A stretch of 64,000 bases of DNA from JAVVEZ01 sp032250895. Its GTDB lineage: Bacteria; Pseudomonadota; Gammaproteobacteria; Pseudomonadales; Pseudohongiellaceae. This document shows positions 17,211 through 26,704 of the stretch, piece after piece (position 1 is the stretch's first letter; the number at the start of each line of letters is the position of its first letter). Below the pieces are notes generated by a model, which worked only from the letters and a program-made list of their open reading frames with translations, searched no databases and was not told the origin of the DNA. The stretch spans positions 1 to 64,000 of the forward strand of contig JAVVEZ010000001.1 in the NCBI GenBank assembly GCA_032250895.1, in the 5' to 3' direction. A program made the translations under genes and the position numbers.

Positions 17211-17933
17211 TCAGATATCCCTTATGATCCGCCGGTTTTTGACCGGGCCCGGCCATGGTATCGTCGTCTCCGGGGGCTGCCAGTGCCTGGGCAGCAATGT
17301 CTGAAAGCGGACCCGGGGAATTTGCCGGGCACCCAGGCTGGCCAGATGCTGGTTGGATACCTGGCAATCTATCAGTTCATATCCCCGGCTTTCAAGCAGT
17401 TTTACCAGGTGTACGAAGGCAATTTTGGAAGCGTCATCCTGGAGACTGAACATGGATTCGCCAAAAAACACACGGCCTTGCGCCAGCCCGTAGAGTCCTC
17501 CTACCAGCCTGTCGTCCTGCCAGGCCTCAACCGAATGCGCATGGCCAAGACGGTGTAGCTGGCAGTAGGCTTCCTGCATGGCCCCGGTAATCCAGGTGCC
17601 GGTGGTGTCACGGCGGGTTTGGGCACAGGCCCTGATGACGGCCGGAAAGGCCTCGTCGATGCTGAGGCGCAATGTGGATTTACGCCGGGCGCGGCGCAGG
17701 CTGCGGGAAATGTGCAGCTCGGCGGGAAACAGCACCATGCGCGGGTCAGGAGACCACCACAGGATGGGCTGTCCCTCTTCATACCAGGGAAAAATACCTC
17801 TGGCGTAGGCAGCGAGCAGGCGTTCCGGTTTCAGGTCGCCGCCTAGCGCCAGCAGGCCGTTGGGTTCGGTCAAGGCCTGACTGATATCAGGAAAGCCATT
17901 ATCATTCTGGTCCAGCCATTTGACAGGAAGCAT
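17211..17933 (-). CDS. aat: Leucyl/phenylalanyl-tRNA--protein transferase
   Basis: 240 residues. Aat transfers Leu or Phe from tRNA to N-terminal Lys or Arg, creating ClpS-recognised N-degrons. Family signatures are GLLALGGDLKPERLLAAYARGIFPW, ILWWSPDPRMVLFP, the middle LGHAHSVEAWQDDRLVGGLYG and the end FGESMFS. It is the first gene of aat-bpt, with zero intergenic bases before bpt. trxB ends 26 bp upstream in the same direction. Confidence 0.97.
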   Translation of the reverse strand: MLPVKWLDQNDNGFPDISQALTEPNGLLALGGDLKPERLLAAYARGIFPWYEEGQPILWWSPDPRMVLFPAELHISRSLRRARRKSTLRLSIDEAFPAVIRACAQTRRDTTGTWITGAMQEAYCQLHRLGHAHSVEAWQDDRLVGGLYGLAQGRVFFGESMFSLQDDASKIAFVHLVKLLESRGYELIDCQVSNQHLASLGARQIPRVRFQTLLPRHWQPPETTIPWPGPVKNRRIIRDI

Positions 17934-17959
17934 GAGACTGTAGCCGGCCGCGCCGTGGT

Positions 17960-18913
17960 TTACTGCAGCTTATCCAGATAACGCTCGGCATCCAGTGCCG
18001 CCATGCAGCCAAAACCCGCAGACGTGACTGCCTGCCGGTAGATGTGATCGGCAATATCACCGGCGGCAAAAACGCCGGGTATGCTGGTCTGGGTGGCGTT
18101 GCCGTTGATGCCGGATTGTATCTTCAGATAGCCGTTTTCCATCTCCAGCTGGCCATTGAAGATGTCGGAGTTGGGTTTATGTCCCACGGCGATAAAGACA
18201 CCACTGAGTTCAATGTCCTGGCTGTCCCCGGATTGCGTGTTCCTGATCCGGATGCCGGATACTTCGCCATCCTTGCCCAGTACTTCATCGAGGGTATGAT
18301 TCCACTCAATCCGGATATTGCCGTTCTCGGCCTTGTCGAAGAGTCTGTCCTGCAGGATTTTTTCCGCCCGCAGGCTGTCACGGCGATGAACCAGCACCAC
18401 TTCGCTGGCTATATTGGACAGGTAAAGGGCTTCCTCCACGGCGGTATTGCCTCCACCGATCACCGCGACTTTCTGGTTGCGATAGAAGAAACCGTCACAG
18501 GTGGCGCAGGCACTGACACCGGCGCCCATGTATTGTTGTTCGGATTCAAGCCCCAGATATTGTGCCGATGCTCCGGTAGCGATGATCAGGGCATCGCAGC
18601 TGTAGTTGGCACTGTCACCCATCAGCAGGAAGGGACGCTGACTTAAATCGCTCTTGTTAATATGATCAAAAACTATATTAGTATCAAATCGTTCCGCATG
18701 TTTCTTCATTCTTTCCATTAAGTCAGGTCCTTCCAGGCCTTCAATATCGCCGGGCCAGTTGTCGACTTCAGTGGTGGTGGTGAGCTGTCCACCTTGCTGC
18801 ATGCCGGTGATCAGTGTGGGTTTCAGGTTGGCTCTGGCCGCGTAGACGGCGGCGGTATAACCCGCAGGACCTGAGCCAAGAATGATAAGGCGATGATGCT
18901 GAACGTCAGTCAT
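17960..18913 (-). CDS. trxB: Thioredoxin reductase
   Basis: 317 residues. It is an FAD/NADPH enzyme that keeps thioredoxin reduced. FAD loop GSGPAG at residues 13-18, redox-active CATC at 136-139 (SACATCDGFFY), NADPH loop GGGNTA at 153-158 and the FAD-binding ATGxxxD-type end PGVFAAGDIAD are all present. It lies divergent from ftsK and upstream of aat-bpt, as in Pseudomonas. Confidence 0.97.
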   Translation of the reverse strand: MTDVQHHRLIILGSGPAGYTAAVYAARANLKPTLITGMQQGGQLTTTTEVDNWPGDIEGLEGPDLMERMKKHAERFDTNIVFDHINKSDLSQRPFLLMGDSANYSCDALIIATGASAQYLGLESEQQYMGAGVSACATCDGFFYRNQKVAVIGGGNTAVEEALYLSNIASEVVLVHRRDSLRAEKILQDRLFDKAENGNIRIEWNHTLDEVLGKDGEVSGIRIRNTQSGDSQDIELSGVFIAVGHKPNSDIFNGQLEMENGYLKIQSGINGNATQTSIPGVFAAGDIADHIYRQAVTSAGFGCMAALDAERYLDKLQ

Positions 18914-19119
18914 GATAGAAAGTTCCTGATTACTTCTGGAGTAGCGGTTGATTGGGGATTCATTGATCTGGTCATGAATTGCTTTTTTTCAAGGGTCCAT
19001 CTTAGCAGAGAATGCAGACAGACGGCCCTGACAATGCGGGAAAATCTGCACCAGGAGCCTGAATCAAACGGGAGGCATGCGGCCTTGTCTGTATCACTGC
19101 TCTGGAGAATTTATTATCA

Positions 19120-21483
19120 TTGGCGGCAAATCAGAGCACAGGTCAGTTTTCATTGAGCAAAGCAAACACCAGAACACCGGAAATGCCGGATCATGCCAGT
19201 GCCTTGCGGGGGCTCCTGCTGAGAGAGGGGATGCTGATCGTGCTGCTGGCCCTTGCCGGCTATCTGTTTCTTGCGCTGAGTTCCTATTCACCGCTGGACC
19301 CGGGCTGGTCCAGAACCGGCGATCCCGACAATATTGCCAATGATGTCGGACGCTCCGGGGCCTGGCTTGCCGACGTGCTGTTGCTGCTGTTTGGCTATCT
19401 CGCCTATCTGTTTCCGCTGATGCTGGTTTGGCGCGCCCTGCTGATTTTCAGGGAGCGCAGGCAGGCAGCCCATTTCTCCTGGGAATTGTTCGCGCTCAGA
19501 TCAGCCGGTTTCGTGCTGACCCTGGTGGCGGCGGCTACCCTTGCCAGCATACATTTTGTGGCAGACATGCCCGAGTCTGCCGGTGGCATTCTTGGCGCAA
19601 CGATCGCGGCTCAGGCCCTGCCGGCTTTTGATATGATCGGTACGACATTGATTTTTCTCAGTATTCTGTTTGTCGGTATCACGCTGGGAACCGGGCTTTC
19701 GTGGCTGACGTTGGTGGACAGCACCGGAAGACTGTGTCTCGAGAGCTGGGATTTCCTGCTGCACCGCTGGCGGCATTGGCGAGATGTGCGAAGGGAGCGG
19801 GAGGAAACCCGGCAGTCCATACACCGGCGCAAAGAAGCCCTGGATCATTTCATCGAGAAAGACAAAAGCCGCAAACCCATCACCATCGCACCGGTTCGCG
19901 AGCTCCGGCCGGAGGCCAGCAAGCGGGTTTTGAAGGAAAAACAGGGCAAGCTTTTCGCTGCCCCGGCCGGCAGTGAACTTCCTCCCATCAATCTCCTGGA
20001 TCCGTGGGTGGCGAAGCCAGGCTCCGGTTACTCCAAGGATGCCCTGGAAGCCATGTCCAGATTGCTGGAAATAAAGCTCAAGGATTTCGGCATCGATATC
20101 GATGTGGTGGCCATCAATCCCGGGCCGGTGATCACCCGTTTTGAAGTACAGCCGGCGCCGGGTGTCAAGGTCAGCCGGATCAGCAATCTGGTCAAGGATC
20201 TGGCCCGTTCCCTGGCGGTAAGCAGCGTCAGGGTGGTGGAAGTGATTCCCGGCAAGACCGTCGTGGGTATTGAGATACCCAATGACAAGAAAGAATTGAT
20301 CCAGTTGAGCCAGGTTCTGTCCTCGAGCGAATTCGATAATGCCAAATCACCGATCAGTCTGGCATTGGGTCACGATATCGGTGGACATCCGGTCGTGGTG
20401 GATCTGGGCAAGATGCCTCATCTGCTGGTCGCCGGCACCACCGGATCCGGGAAGTCGGTAGGTGTCAACGCGATGATTCTGAGCATGCTGTTCAAGGCCA
20501 GCCCACGCGATGTACGCATGATCATGATCGATCCCAAAATGCTGGAGTTGTCGGTCTACGACGGGATTCCCCACCTCTTGACCCCGGTCATCACCGATAT
20601 GAAAGAAGCCGCCAACGGTTTGCGCTGGTGTGTCGCGGAAATGGAGCGGCGCTACAAGTTGATGTCGGCCATGGGTGTGCGCAACCTGGCGGGCTTCAAC
20701 AAAAAGGTGGCTGACGCCAACAAGGAGGGCGCGCCGATCAAGGACCCCCTGTGGCGGCCTGACCCCATGCTGGGCCTTGAAGAACAAAGCCCCGACTATC
20801 TGGAGGAACTCCCCTTCATTGTGGTTCTCGTGGATGAGTTGGCGGACATGATGATGGTCGTGGGCAAGAAGGTGGAAGAATTGATCGCCCGCATCGCCCA
20901 GAAGGCCAGAGCGGCAGGTATTCATCTGATCCTGGCCACCCAGAGGCCTTCCGTGGATGTGCTGACGGGGCTTATCAAGGCCAATATCCCCACCCGCTTG
21001 TCATTCATGGTGCAATCCAAGATCGATTCCCGGACCATTCTCGGGGAAGGCGGTGCTGAACAACTGTTGGGGCATGGGGACATGCTGTTCCTGCCGCCGG
21101 GTGGCGGCGTCGCCCAGCGTGTGCACGGAGCCTTTGTTTCCGATGAGGAAGTACATCGGGTTGCGGCGGACTGGCGGGCGCGGGGACAACCCCGGTATAT
21201 TGAATCGATCACCGCCGAGAGTTCGGGTTCCGGGCTGGATGGCTATGGTGGGGACACAGAGGCTGAGGGCAACAGCGAGGAGGATGACGCGCTCTATGAC
21301 GAAGCCGTACGCTTCGTCACCGAGTCGCGCAAGGCCTCCATTTCTGCCGTTCAACGCAAGCTGCGCATCGGTTACAACAGGGCTGCCAGAATGATCGAGG
21401 CCATGGAAATGGCTGGGGTGGTATCGGAAATGAGCAGTAATGGCAACCGTGAGGTACTGGCGCCGCCTCCTCCAAGAAATTAG
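19120..21483 (+). CDS. ftsK: DNA translocase FtsK
   Basis: Up to 787 residues. The N-terminal part has four hydrophobic segments (about 35-190), followed by a short charged linker (about 205-300) and the alpha/beta motor with Walker A GTTGSGKS (about residues 438-445) and VVLVDELADMMM. A C-terminal winged-helix gamma domain (DDALYDEAVRFVTESRKASISAVQRKLRIGYNRA) reads KOPS/FtsK-orienting sites. FtsK pumps DNA at the septum and activates XerCD. The linker is far shorter than in E. coli, as in Pseudomonas. The start is uncertain: TTG 19120 follows GGAG at a long 12-nt spacing; TTG 19153 and ATG 19183 (MPDHASALRG) are alternatives, the latter fitting family N-termini best but lacking a spaced ribosome site. 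Confidence 0.95.
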   Translation: MAANQSTGQFSLSKANTRTPEMPDHASALRGLLLREGMLIVLLALAGYLFLALSSYSPLDPGWSRTGDPDNIANDVGRSGAWLADVLLLLFGYLAYLFPLMLVWRALLIFRERRQAAHFSWELFALRSAGFVLTLVAAATLASIHFVADMPESAGGILGATIAAQALPAFDMIGTTLIFLSILFVGITLGTGLSWLTLVDSTGRLCLESWDFLLHRWRHWRDVRREREETRQSIHRRKEALDHFIEKDKSRKPITIAPVRELRPEASKRVLKEKQGKLFAAPAGSELPPINLLDPWVAKPGSGYSKDALEAMSRLLEIKLKDFGIDIDVVAINPGPVITRFEVQPAPGVKVSRISNLVKDLARSLAVSSVRVVEVIPGKTVVGIEIPNDKKELIQLSQVLSSSEFDNAKSPISLALGHDIGGHPVVVDLGKMPHLLVAGTTGSGKSVGVNAMILSMLFKASPRDVRMIMIDPKMLELSVYDGIPHLLTPVITDMKEAANGLRWCVAEMERRYKLMSAMGVRNLAGFNKKVADANKEGAPIKDPLWRPDPMLGLEEQSPDYLEELPFIVVLVDELADMMMVVGKKVEELIARIAQKARAAGIHLILATQRPSVDVLTGLIKANIPTRLSFMVQSKIDSRTILGEGGAEQLLGHGDMLFLPPGGGVAQRVHGAFVSDEEVHRVAADWRARGQPRYIESITAESSGSGLDGYGGDTEAEGNSEEDDALYDEAVRFVTESRKASISAVQRKLRIGYNRAARMIEAMEMAGVVSEMSSNGNREVLAPPPPRN

Positions 21484-21527
21484 TTTTTATTCAATGGGTT
21501 GTTTTGCTTTGTTAAAGAAGAAATATT

Positions 21528-22181
21528 ATGAATAAAGGCCTTTGGGCGTGCTTGCTTGGCCTCTTGATGGCGATTTTTTCATGGTCTTCGGGAGCACAGC
21601 CGGTGGAATCCGGCAGCCCGGCGGTGATGCAACTGACGGCCATCCTGGAGAAAACCGGCAGTCTGCGTGCCGAGGTGGAGCAGTTGATGCTGGATCAGGA
21701 GGGCAGGGAATTGCAGGAGGTCAGAGCCACCCTGATCATGCAGAAACCGGACCATTTTTACTGGCAGACATCGGAGCCGTATGAGCAGCTGATGCTCACC
21801 GATGGTCAGAAAATCTGGATCTATGAACCGGATTTGGAGCAGGTCACGATCCAGGCCTTTGATGCAGAGGTCGGACGGACGCCGGTACTGTTGCTGAGCG
21901 GCAGCGCCGCCTCGCTGGCAGAGGCCTATGACATCGAGATGGCGCTGCTGCCGCACAATGGCCGTACCCGCTTCGTGCTGCTCCCCAAGGATCCAGGCAG
22001 TCTGTTTGAACGTCTGAGTCTGACTTTTTTTGATGACAAGCTGGAAGAAATGCAGTTTGAGGACAGTCTGGGCCAGAAAACCAGCCTGAGTTTCAGCGGG
22101 CAGGAAGTGAATGTGCCGATAGCGCCTGAAGTCTTTGAGTTTGTCATACCACCAGGCACCGATGTCATCGATGGTACCTGA
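21528..22181 (+). CDS. lolA: Outer-membrane lipoprotein carrier protein LolA
   Basis: 217 residues with a signal peptide (about 1-23, cut near SSGA-QPVES). LolA ferries lipoproteins across the periplasm from LolCDE to LolB. Family features are LTAILEKTGSLRAEVEQLMLD (QxF-like strand), MQKPDHFYWQTSEPYEQLMLTDGQKIWIYEPDLEQV and FDDKLEEMQFEDSLGQKT. It is 44 bp after ftsK and 24 bp before rarA, the conserved ftsK-lolA-rarA order. Confidence 0.95.
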   Translation: MNKGLWACLLGLLMAIFSWSSGAQPVESGSPAVMQLTAILEKTGSLRAEVEQLMLDQEGRELQEVRATLIMQKPDHFYWQTSEPYEQLMLTDGQKIWIYEPDLEQVTIQAFDAEVGRTPVLLLSGSAASLAEAYDIEMALLPHNGRTRFVLLPKDPGSLFERLSLTFFDDKLEEMQFEDSLGQKTSLSFSGQEVNVPIAPEVFEFVIPPGTDVIDGT

Positions 22182-22205
22182 ACTCGACTTTCCGGATAGT
22201 TACGT

Positions 22206-23564
22206 ATGACGCTGCCCCTGTTTCAGCCGGCCAGTGCCTATCAACCCCTGGCGGCGCGTCTGAGACCCCGCTCGCTGGCTGAATTTCTGGGTCAGGAGCA
22301 TATTCTTGCGCCTGGCAAACCGCTGTATGAAGCGCTGAATTCAGGGCAGCCTCATTCCATGATTCTGTGGGGTCCTCCGGGTACCGGCAAGACCACACTG
22401 GCCAGACTGATTGCCCAGGCGGGGAATGCCCATCTGGAATTGCTCTCGGCGGTGCTGTCGGGTGTCAAGGAAATCCGTCAGGCCATTCAGAATGCCCAGC
22501 TTGAGAGGAACGAGCGGGGTCGCAATACCCTTCTCTTCGTGGATGAGGTACATCGTTTCAACAAATCCCAGCAGGATGCCTTTTTGCCCTTTATTGAAGA
22601 CGGCACTGTGATCTTCATCGGGGCCACCACGGAAAATCCTTCCTTTGAACTCAACAACGCGCTGCTGTCGAGAGCGCGGGTCTATGTGCTCAAAAGCCTC
22701 AGTGAAAATGCCTTGATGGCTATTCTTGCGCAGGCTCTGCAGGATGTTGAACGGGGACTGGGAGCACGCAATATCGTCATCACACCCGCTCAGCAGGCAC
22801 GACTGGCCGTGGCGGCTGACGGGGATGGCCGGCAAGTGCTCAATCTGCTGGAAATTGCGCTGGATCTGGTGGAAAGCGATCCGAATGGTTCGGAGTTCAT
22901 CACGGATGCCGCGCTGGAACAGGTGCTGCAGGGCAGTGCCCGGCGCTTCGACAAGGGCGGTGATTCCTTTCACGAACAGATTTCCGTATTGCACAAGGCC
23001 GTGCGCGGTTCCTCGCCCGACGCCGCCCTGTACTGGCTGGCGCGCATGCTCGACGGGGGTTGCGATCCTCTTTATATTGCCCGCCGGGCCGTACGCATGG
23101 CTAGTGAAGACATCGGCAATGCCGATCCCCGGGCATTGGAAATTGCTCTCAATGCCTGGGATGTGCAACAGCGTCTGGGCAGCCCGGAAGGGCAACTGGC
23201 CATCGCCCAGGCCATTGTTTATCTGGCTTGTGCTCCGAAGAGCAACGCCGTTTACACTGCCTTCAAGACGGTGATGGAGGAGGTGGCGAACAGTCCATCC
23301 CATGAGGTGCCCATGCATCTGCGCAATGCCCCCACGAGGCTGCTGAAAAATATGAGCTATGGGGAGGGTTATCGCTACGCCCATGATGAGGACGGTGCCT
23401 ATGCCGCCGGGGAAAATTATTTTCCCGAGGCTCTCAAGGACAGGCAGTATTATTTCCCGGTCCCTCGCGGGCTGGAAGATAAAATCAGGGAAAAACTGCA
23501 ATATTTTCGTTCGCTGGATGCCGCAAGTCCGCAGCGTCGTTACCACAGGAACAAGAAAAAATGA
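22206..23564 (+). CDS. rarA: Replication-associated recombination protein A (MgsA/RarA AAA+ ATPase)
   Basis: 452 residues. It is a clamp-loader-like ATPase acting at stalled forks and gaps. Walker A GPPGTGKTT (about residues 56-64), Walker B LLFVDEVHRFNKSQQDAFLP, sensor motif GATTENPSFELNNALLSRARVY and the tetramerisation C-terminus with HEVPMHLRNAPTRLLKNMSYG are all intact. The last codon and stop overlap the crcB ATG (ATGA), coupling the two. Confidence 0.97.
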   Translation: MTLPLFQPASAYQPLAARLRPRSLAEFLGQEHILAPGKPLYEALNSGQPHSMILWGPPGTGKTTLARLIAQAGNAHLELLSAVLSGVKEIRQAIQNAQLERNERGRNTLLFVDEVHRFNKSQQDAFLPFIEDGTVIFIGATTENPSFELNNALLSRARVYVLKSLSENALMAILAQALQDVERGLGARNIVITPAQQARLAVAADGDGRQVLNLLEIALDLVESDPNGSEFITDAALEQVLQGSARRFDKGGDSFHEQISVLHKAVRGSSPDAALYWLARMLDGGCDPLYIARRAVRMASEDIGNADPRALEIALNAWDVQQRLGSPEGQLAIAQAIVYLACAPKSNAVYTAFKTVMEEVANSPSHEVPMHLRNAPTRLLKNMSYGEGYRYAHDEDGAYAAGENYFPEALKDRQYYFPVPRGLEDKIREKLQYFRSLDAASPQRRYHRNKKK

Positions 23565-23938
23565 TCAGCTATCTGATGGTTGCCTTCGGCGGCGCTCTGG
23601 GCGCCATGTCCCGCTACTGGGTGTATAATGCGCACCTTGAGTGGAATGACGGCCGTTTTCCTTCCGCCACGCTGCTCGTGAATATCGTGGGTTCCTTCCT
23701 GATCGGCATTGCCTATGTGCTCATTATCGAAAAAGCTCATCTGGGGCCAAGCTGGCGTGCAGTCGTCATGGTGGGTTTCCTGGGAGCCTTCACGACCTTC
23801 TCGACCTTTTCCATGGATGCCGTGGAACTGCTGCTGGAAGGCCAGCTGTTGGCGGCTCTGGTTTATGTCTTGAGCAGTGTGGTGGTCTGCATCGTCATGG
23901 CCTGGTTGGGCCTGACGCTGTTCAGATTGCTTGTTTGA
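23561..23938 (+). CDS. crcB: Fluoride exporter CrcB/Fluc
   Basis: 125 residues, four transmembrane helices. Fluc channels are dual-topology dimers that expel fluoride. Signatures: GGALGAMSRYWV at the N-terminus, LLVNIVGSFLIG in helix 2, and GFLGAFTTFSTFSMDA, containing the Phe and Thr-Phe-Ser pore residues and the central Na site region. The start overlaps the rarA stop. Because it is embedded between rarA and serS there is no room for a fluoride riboswitch. It is a constitutive-looking placement. Confidence 0.95.
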   Translation: MISYLMVAFGGALGAMSRYWVYNAHLEWNDGRFPSATLLVNIVGSFLIGIAYVLIIEKAHLGPSWRAVVMVGFLGAFTTFSTFSMDAVELLLEGQLLAALVYVLSSVVVCIVMAWLGLTLFRLLV

Positions 23939-23964
23939 ATCACCTGGATTGGAAGTGGAAAGTC

Positions 23965-25260
23965 ATGTTGGATCCAAAGATCGTTCGCGCAGATCCCGAA
24001 GCGCTCGCACGCAAATTGAAAAAGAAGGGTTTCAGCCTGGACGTGGCAAAGGTCACGCAGCTGGAAAATCTGCGCAAGTCCCTGCAGGTGGAAACCGAGC
24101 ATTTGCAGAATGAGCGCAATACCCGCTCGAAGAACATCGGCAAGGCCAGGGCCGAGGGGCAGGATATTGCCCCCCTGCTGGCCGAAGTGGAAGGTCTGAA
24201 GCAGAAACTGGATGAAAAAAAGGAAGCTCTGAGCGCGATCCAGACCGAGTTTGATGAACTCCTGCTTGGCATCCCCAACCTGCCGGCCGATTCTGTGCCT
24301 GAAGGCAGCGATGAAAATGCCAACCTGGAACTTCGCCGCTGGGGCACGCCACCACGCTTTGATTTCCCGGTGCGTGACCATATTGCGCTGGGCGAAGTCG
24401 CTCAGCGCCTGGATTTTCCGACGGCGGTAAAAATCACCGGCACCCGTTTTGCGTTGATGCGCGGTGAGGTGGCCCGGCTGCACCGGGCCCTGATTCAGTT
24501 CATGCTGGACCGGCACACGCAGGTGCATGGCTACGAGGAAGTGAATGTGCCCTACCTGGTGAATCGGGAATCGCTGCTGGGTACCGGTCAGTTGCCGAAA
24601 TTTGAAGCAGACCTGTTCGGGCTGAGCGGTGAGCAGGAATATTTTCTGATTCCCACAGCCGAAGTGCCCGTGACCAACATCGTTCGGGACGAGATCCTGG
24701 ATGCCTCGCAACTGCCGCTGAAATTTGCCTGTCATTCTCCCTGTTTCCGGAGCGAGGCGGGCAGTTACGGTAAAGATACCCGTGGCATGATCCGGCAGCA
24801 CCAGTTCGAAAAAGTGGAGCTGGTCCAGTTGGTCCAGGCAGCTGATTCCGAGCGCGCCCACGAGGAATTGACCGGACATGCAGAGAATATCCTGCAGGCC
24901 CTGAACCTGCCTTATCGGGTCGTCGTGCTGTGCGGCGGCGATCTGGGATTCTCGGCGCAGAAGACCTATGACCTGGAAGTCTGGCTGCCGGGGCAGAATA
25001 CCTATCGGGAAATTTCCTCATGCAGTCATTTCAGTGATTTTCAGGCCCGGCGCATGCAGGCGCGCTGGCGCAATCCGGAAAGCGGCAGGACGGAACTGCT
25101 TCATAGCATCAACGGTTCCGGCCTGGCCGTGGGCAGAACCCTGGTGGCCGTGCTGGAAAATTATCAGAATGCCGATGGCAGTGTGAGCGTGCCGCAGGCC
25201 TTGCTGCCCTACATGAATGGTCTGAGCCGCATTCTTCAGCCTGAGTCATCCCGCAGCTGA
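23965..25260 (+). CDS. serS: Seryl-tRNA synthetase
   Basis: 431 residues, class II synthetase. The N-terminal coiled-coil tRNA-binding arm (about 30-100) is rich in Lys and Glu (NLRKSLQVETEHLQNERNTRSKNIGKA). Motif 2 is seen as FRSEAGSYGKDTRGMIRQHQFEKVE and motif 3 as NGSGLAVGRTLVAVLENYQ. The ATG at 23965 follows a GGAAGTGGAAAG site and gives the standard MLDPKIVRADPE; an in-frame TTG at 23935 inside crcB is rejected. Position after rarA is conserved. Confidence 0.98.
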   Translation: MLDPKIVRADPEALARKLKKKGFSLDVAKVTQLENLRKSLQVETEHLQNERNTRSKNIGKARAEGQDIAPLLAEVEGLKQKLDEKKEALSAIQTEFDELLLGIPNLPADSVPEGSDENANLELRRWGTPPRFDFPVRDHIALGEVAQRLDFPTAVKITGTRFALMRGEVARLHRALIQFMLDRHTQVHGYEEVNVPYLVNRESLLGTGQLPKFEADLFGLSGEQEYFLIPTAEVPVTNIVRDEILDASQLPLKFACHSPCFRSEAGSYGKDTRGMIRQHQFEKVELVQLVQAADSERAHEELTGHAENILQALNLPYRVVVLCGGDLGFSAQKTYDLEVWLPGQNTYREISSCSHFSDFQARRMQARWRNPESGRTELLHSINGSGLAVGRTLVAVLENYQNADGSVSVPQALLPYMNGLSRILQPESSRS

Positions 25261-25285
25261 ACTAAAGCAAGAGTGATAAAACCCT

Positions 25286-26704
25286 ATGGACTACCTGCCC
25301 ATATTTCTCAAATTGAAGGCAGAGCCCTGTCTGGTGGTGGGAGGCGGGCAAGTCGCGCTGCGCAAGGCCAACCTGCTGTTGCGGGCGGATGCGCAGCTGA
25401 CGGTGGTCGCGCCCGTTATCAATCCCGCGCTGGTCCAGCTGCTCCGCGAACATCCGCATACGCTCAAACACAGGGACTATAGCAGTTCAGACCTGGAAGG
25501 CATGAAGCTGGTGGTGGCTGCAACCGACGATGCCGCCGTCAACCAGCGTGTCCATGCGGATGCCTCTGCCCGTCATCTGCCGGTCAATGTCGTCGACAAA
25601 CCCGCGCTGTGCTCTTTTATTTTTCCTTCCATCGTGGATCGCTCGCCGGTCGTGGTCGCGGTTTCCAGTGGCGGGACTTCGCCGGTGCTGGCGCGCTTGT
25701 TGCGGGCCAGGCTGGAAACCTTCATTCCAGCTGCCTACGGCTCACTGGCTCGCTTGCTGGGGGCCTTCCGGCAGGAGGCCAGGGCACGCATCGTAGCCCT
25801 GCCGCAGCGCATGCGCTTCTGGGAAAGTGTATTGACCGGCCCCATCGCGGAACTGATGATGGCTGGCAAGGAACGGCAGGCACAGGCTCTGCTGGAAGAA
25901 TCGCTGGCAAGGGCGGCAGGACAGGCTCCCGTGAGCGGCGAAGTCTATCTGGTGGGCGCGGGTCCGGGAGATCCGGATCTGCTGACTTTCCGGGCACTGC
26001 GCCTGATGCAACAGGCCGATGTGGTGCTCTACGACCGCCTGGTGTCGCCGGAAATCCTTCAGATGACCCGGCAGGACGCGGAGAAAATCCACGTTGGCAA
26101 GGAACGTGCAAATCACACCATGCCACAGCAGGAAATCAGCAAATTGCTGGTGCAGTTGGCGCGGCAGGGCAAACGCGTTCTGCGCCTGAAAGGAGGGGAC
26201 CCTTTTATTTTTGGCCGGGGTGGCGAAGAAATCGAAGAGCTGGCGGCCGCCGCCATTCCCTTTCAGATAGTGCCCGGCATTACCGCTGCCTCCGGTTGTT
26301 CCTGCTATGCCGGCATTCCGCTGACCCACCGTGATTTCGCCCAGTCGGTGCGCTTTGTGACCGGGCACAGCAAAGACGAGGGCTGCGATCTGGATTGGGA
26401 GCATCTGGTACAGAAGAACCAGACCGTGGTTTTTTATATGGGTCTGGTCAGCCTGCCGCAAATCTGTGAACAGCTGATCCGGCATGGACGCGCAGCCACG
26501 ACGCCCATCGCGCTGATTCAGCAGGGCACGACACCCATGCAGAAAGTCTACACGGGAACTCTGGCAAGCATGGCTGCCATCATTGCGGCCAATGAGGTCA
26601 GGGCACCCACCTTGATAATCGTCGGGGAAGTGGTTAGCCTCCATCAGAAACTGGCCTGGAACAGCGGAAGGAGGGCAGTTCTTGAGCAGAGGCAGCAGGA
26701 ATGA
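25286..26704 (+). CDS. cysG: Siroheme synthase CysG (trifunctional)
   Basis: 472 residues, complete fusion. The N-terminal precorrin-2 dehydrogenase/ferrochelatase has the NAD loop VVGGGQVALRK (about 17-27), and the dimerisation region is near residue 150. The C-terminal SAM uroporphyrinogen-III methyltransferase has YLVGAGPGDPDLLT, LYDRLV, RLKGGDPFIFGRGGEE and PGITAASGC. It makes siroheme from uroporphyrinogen III for sulfite and nitrite reductases. It lies 25 bp after serS and overlaps the following acetyltransferase by 4 nt (ATGA). Confidence 0.97.
   Translation: MDYLPIFLKLKAEPCLVVGGGQVALRKANLLLRADAQLTVVAPVINPALVQLLREHPHTLKHRDYSSSDLEGMKLVVAATDDAAVNQRVHADASARHLPVNVVDKPALCSFIFPSIVDRSPVVVAVSSGGTSPVLARLLRARLETFIPAAYGSLARLLGAFRQEARARIVALPQRMRFWESVLTGPIAELMMAGKERQAQALLEESLARAAGQAPVSGEVYLVGAGPGDPDLLTFRALRLMQQADVVLYDRLVSPEILQMTRQDAEKIHVGKERANHTMPQQEISKLLVQLARQGKRVLRLKGGDPFIFGRGGEEIEELAAAAIPFQIVPGITAASGCSCYAGIPLTHRDFAQSVRFVTGHSKDEGCDLDWEHLVQKNQTVVFYMGLVSLPQICEQLIRHGRAATTPIALIQQGTTPMQKVYTGTLASMAAIIAANEVRAPTLIIVGEVVSLHQKLAWNSGRRAVLEQRQQE

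Noticed and set aside
22341..23546. 401-residue minus-strand open frame
   Set aside because: Fully antisense to rarA, whose Walker and sensor motifs are intact; a shadow frame typical of GC-biased coding.
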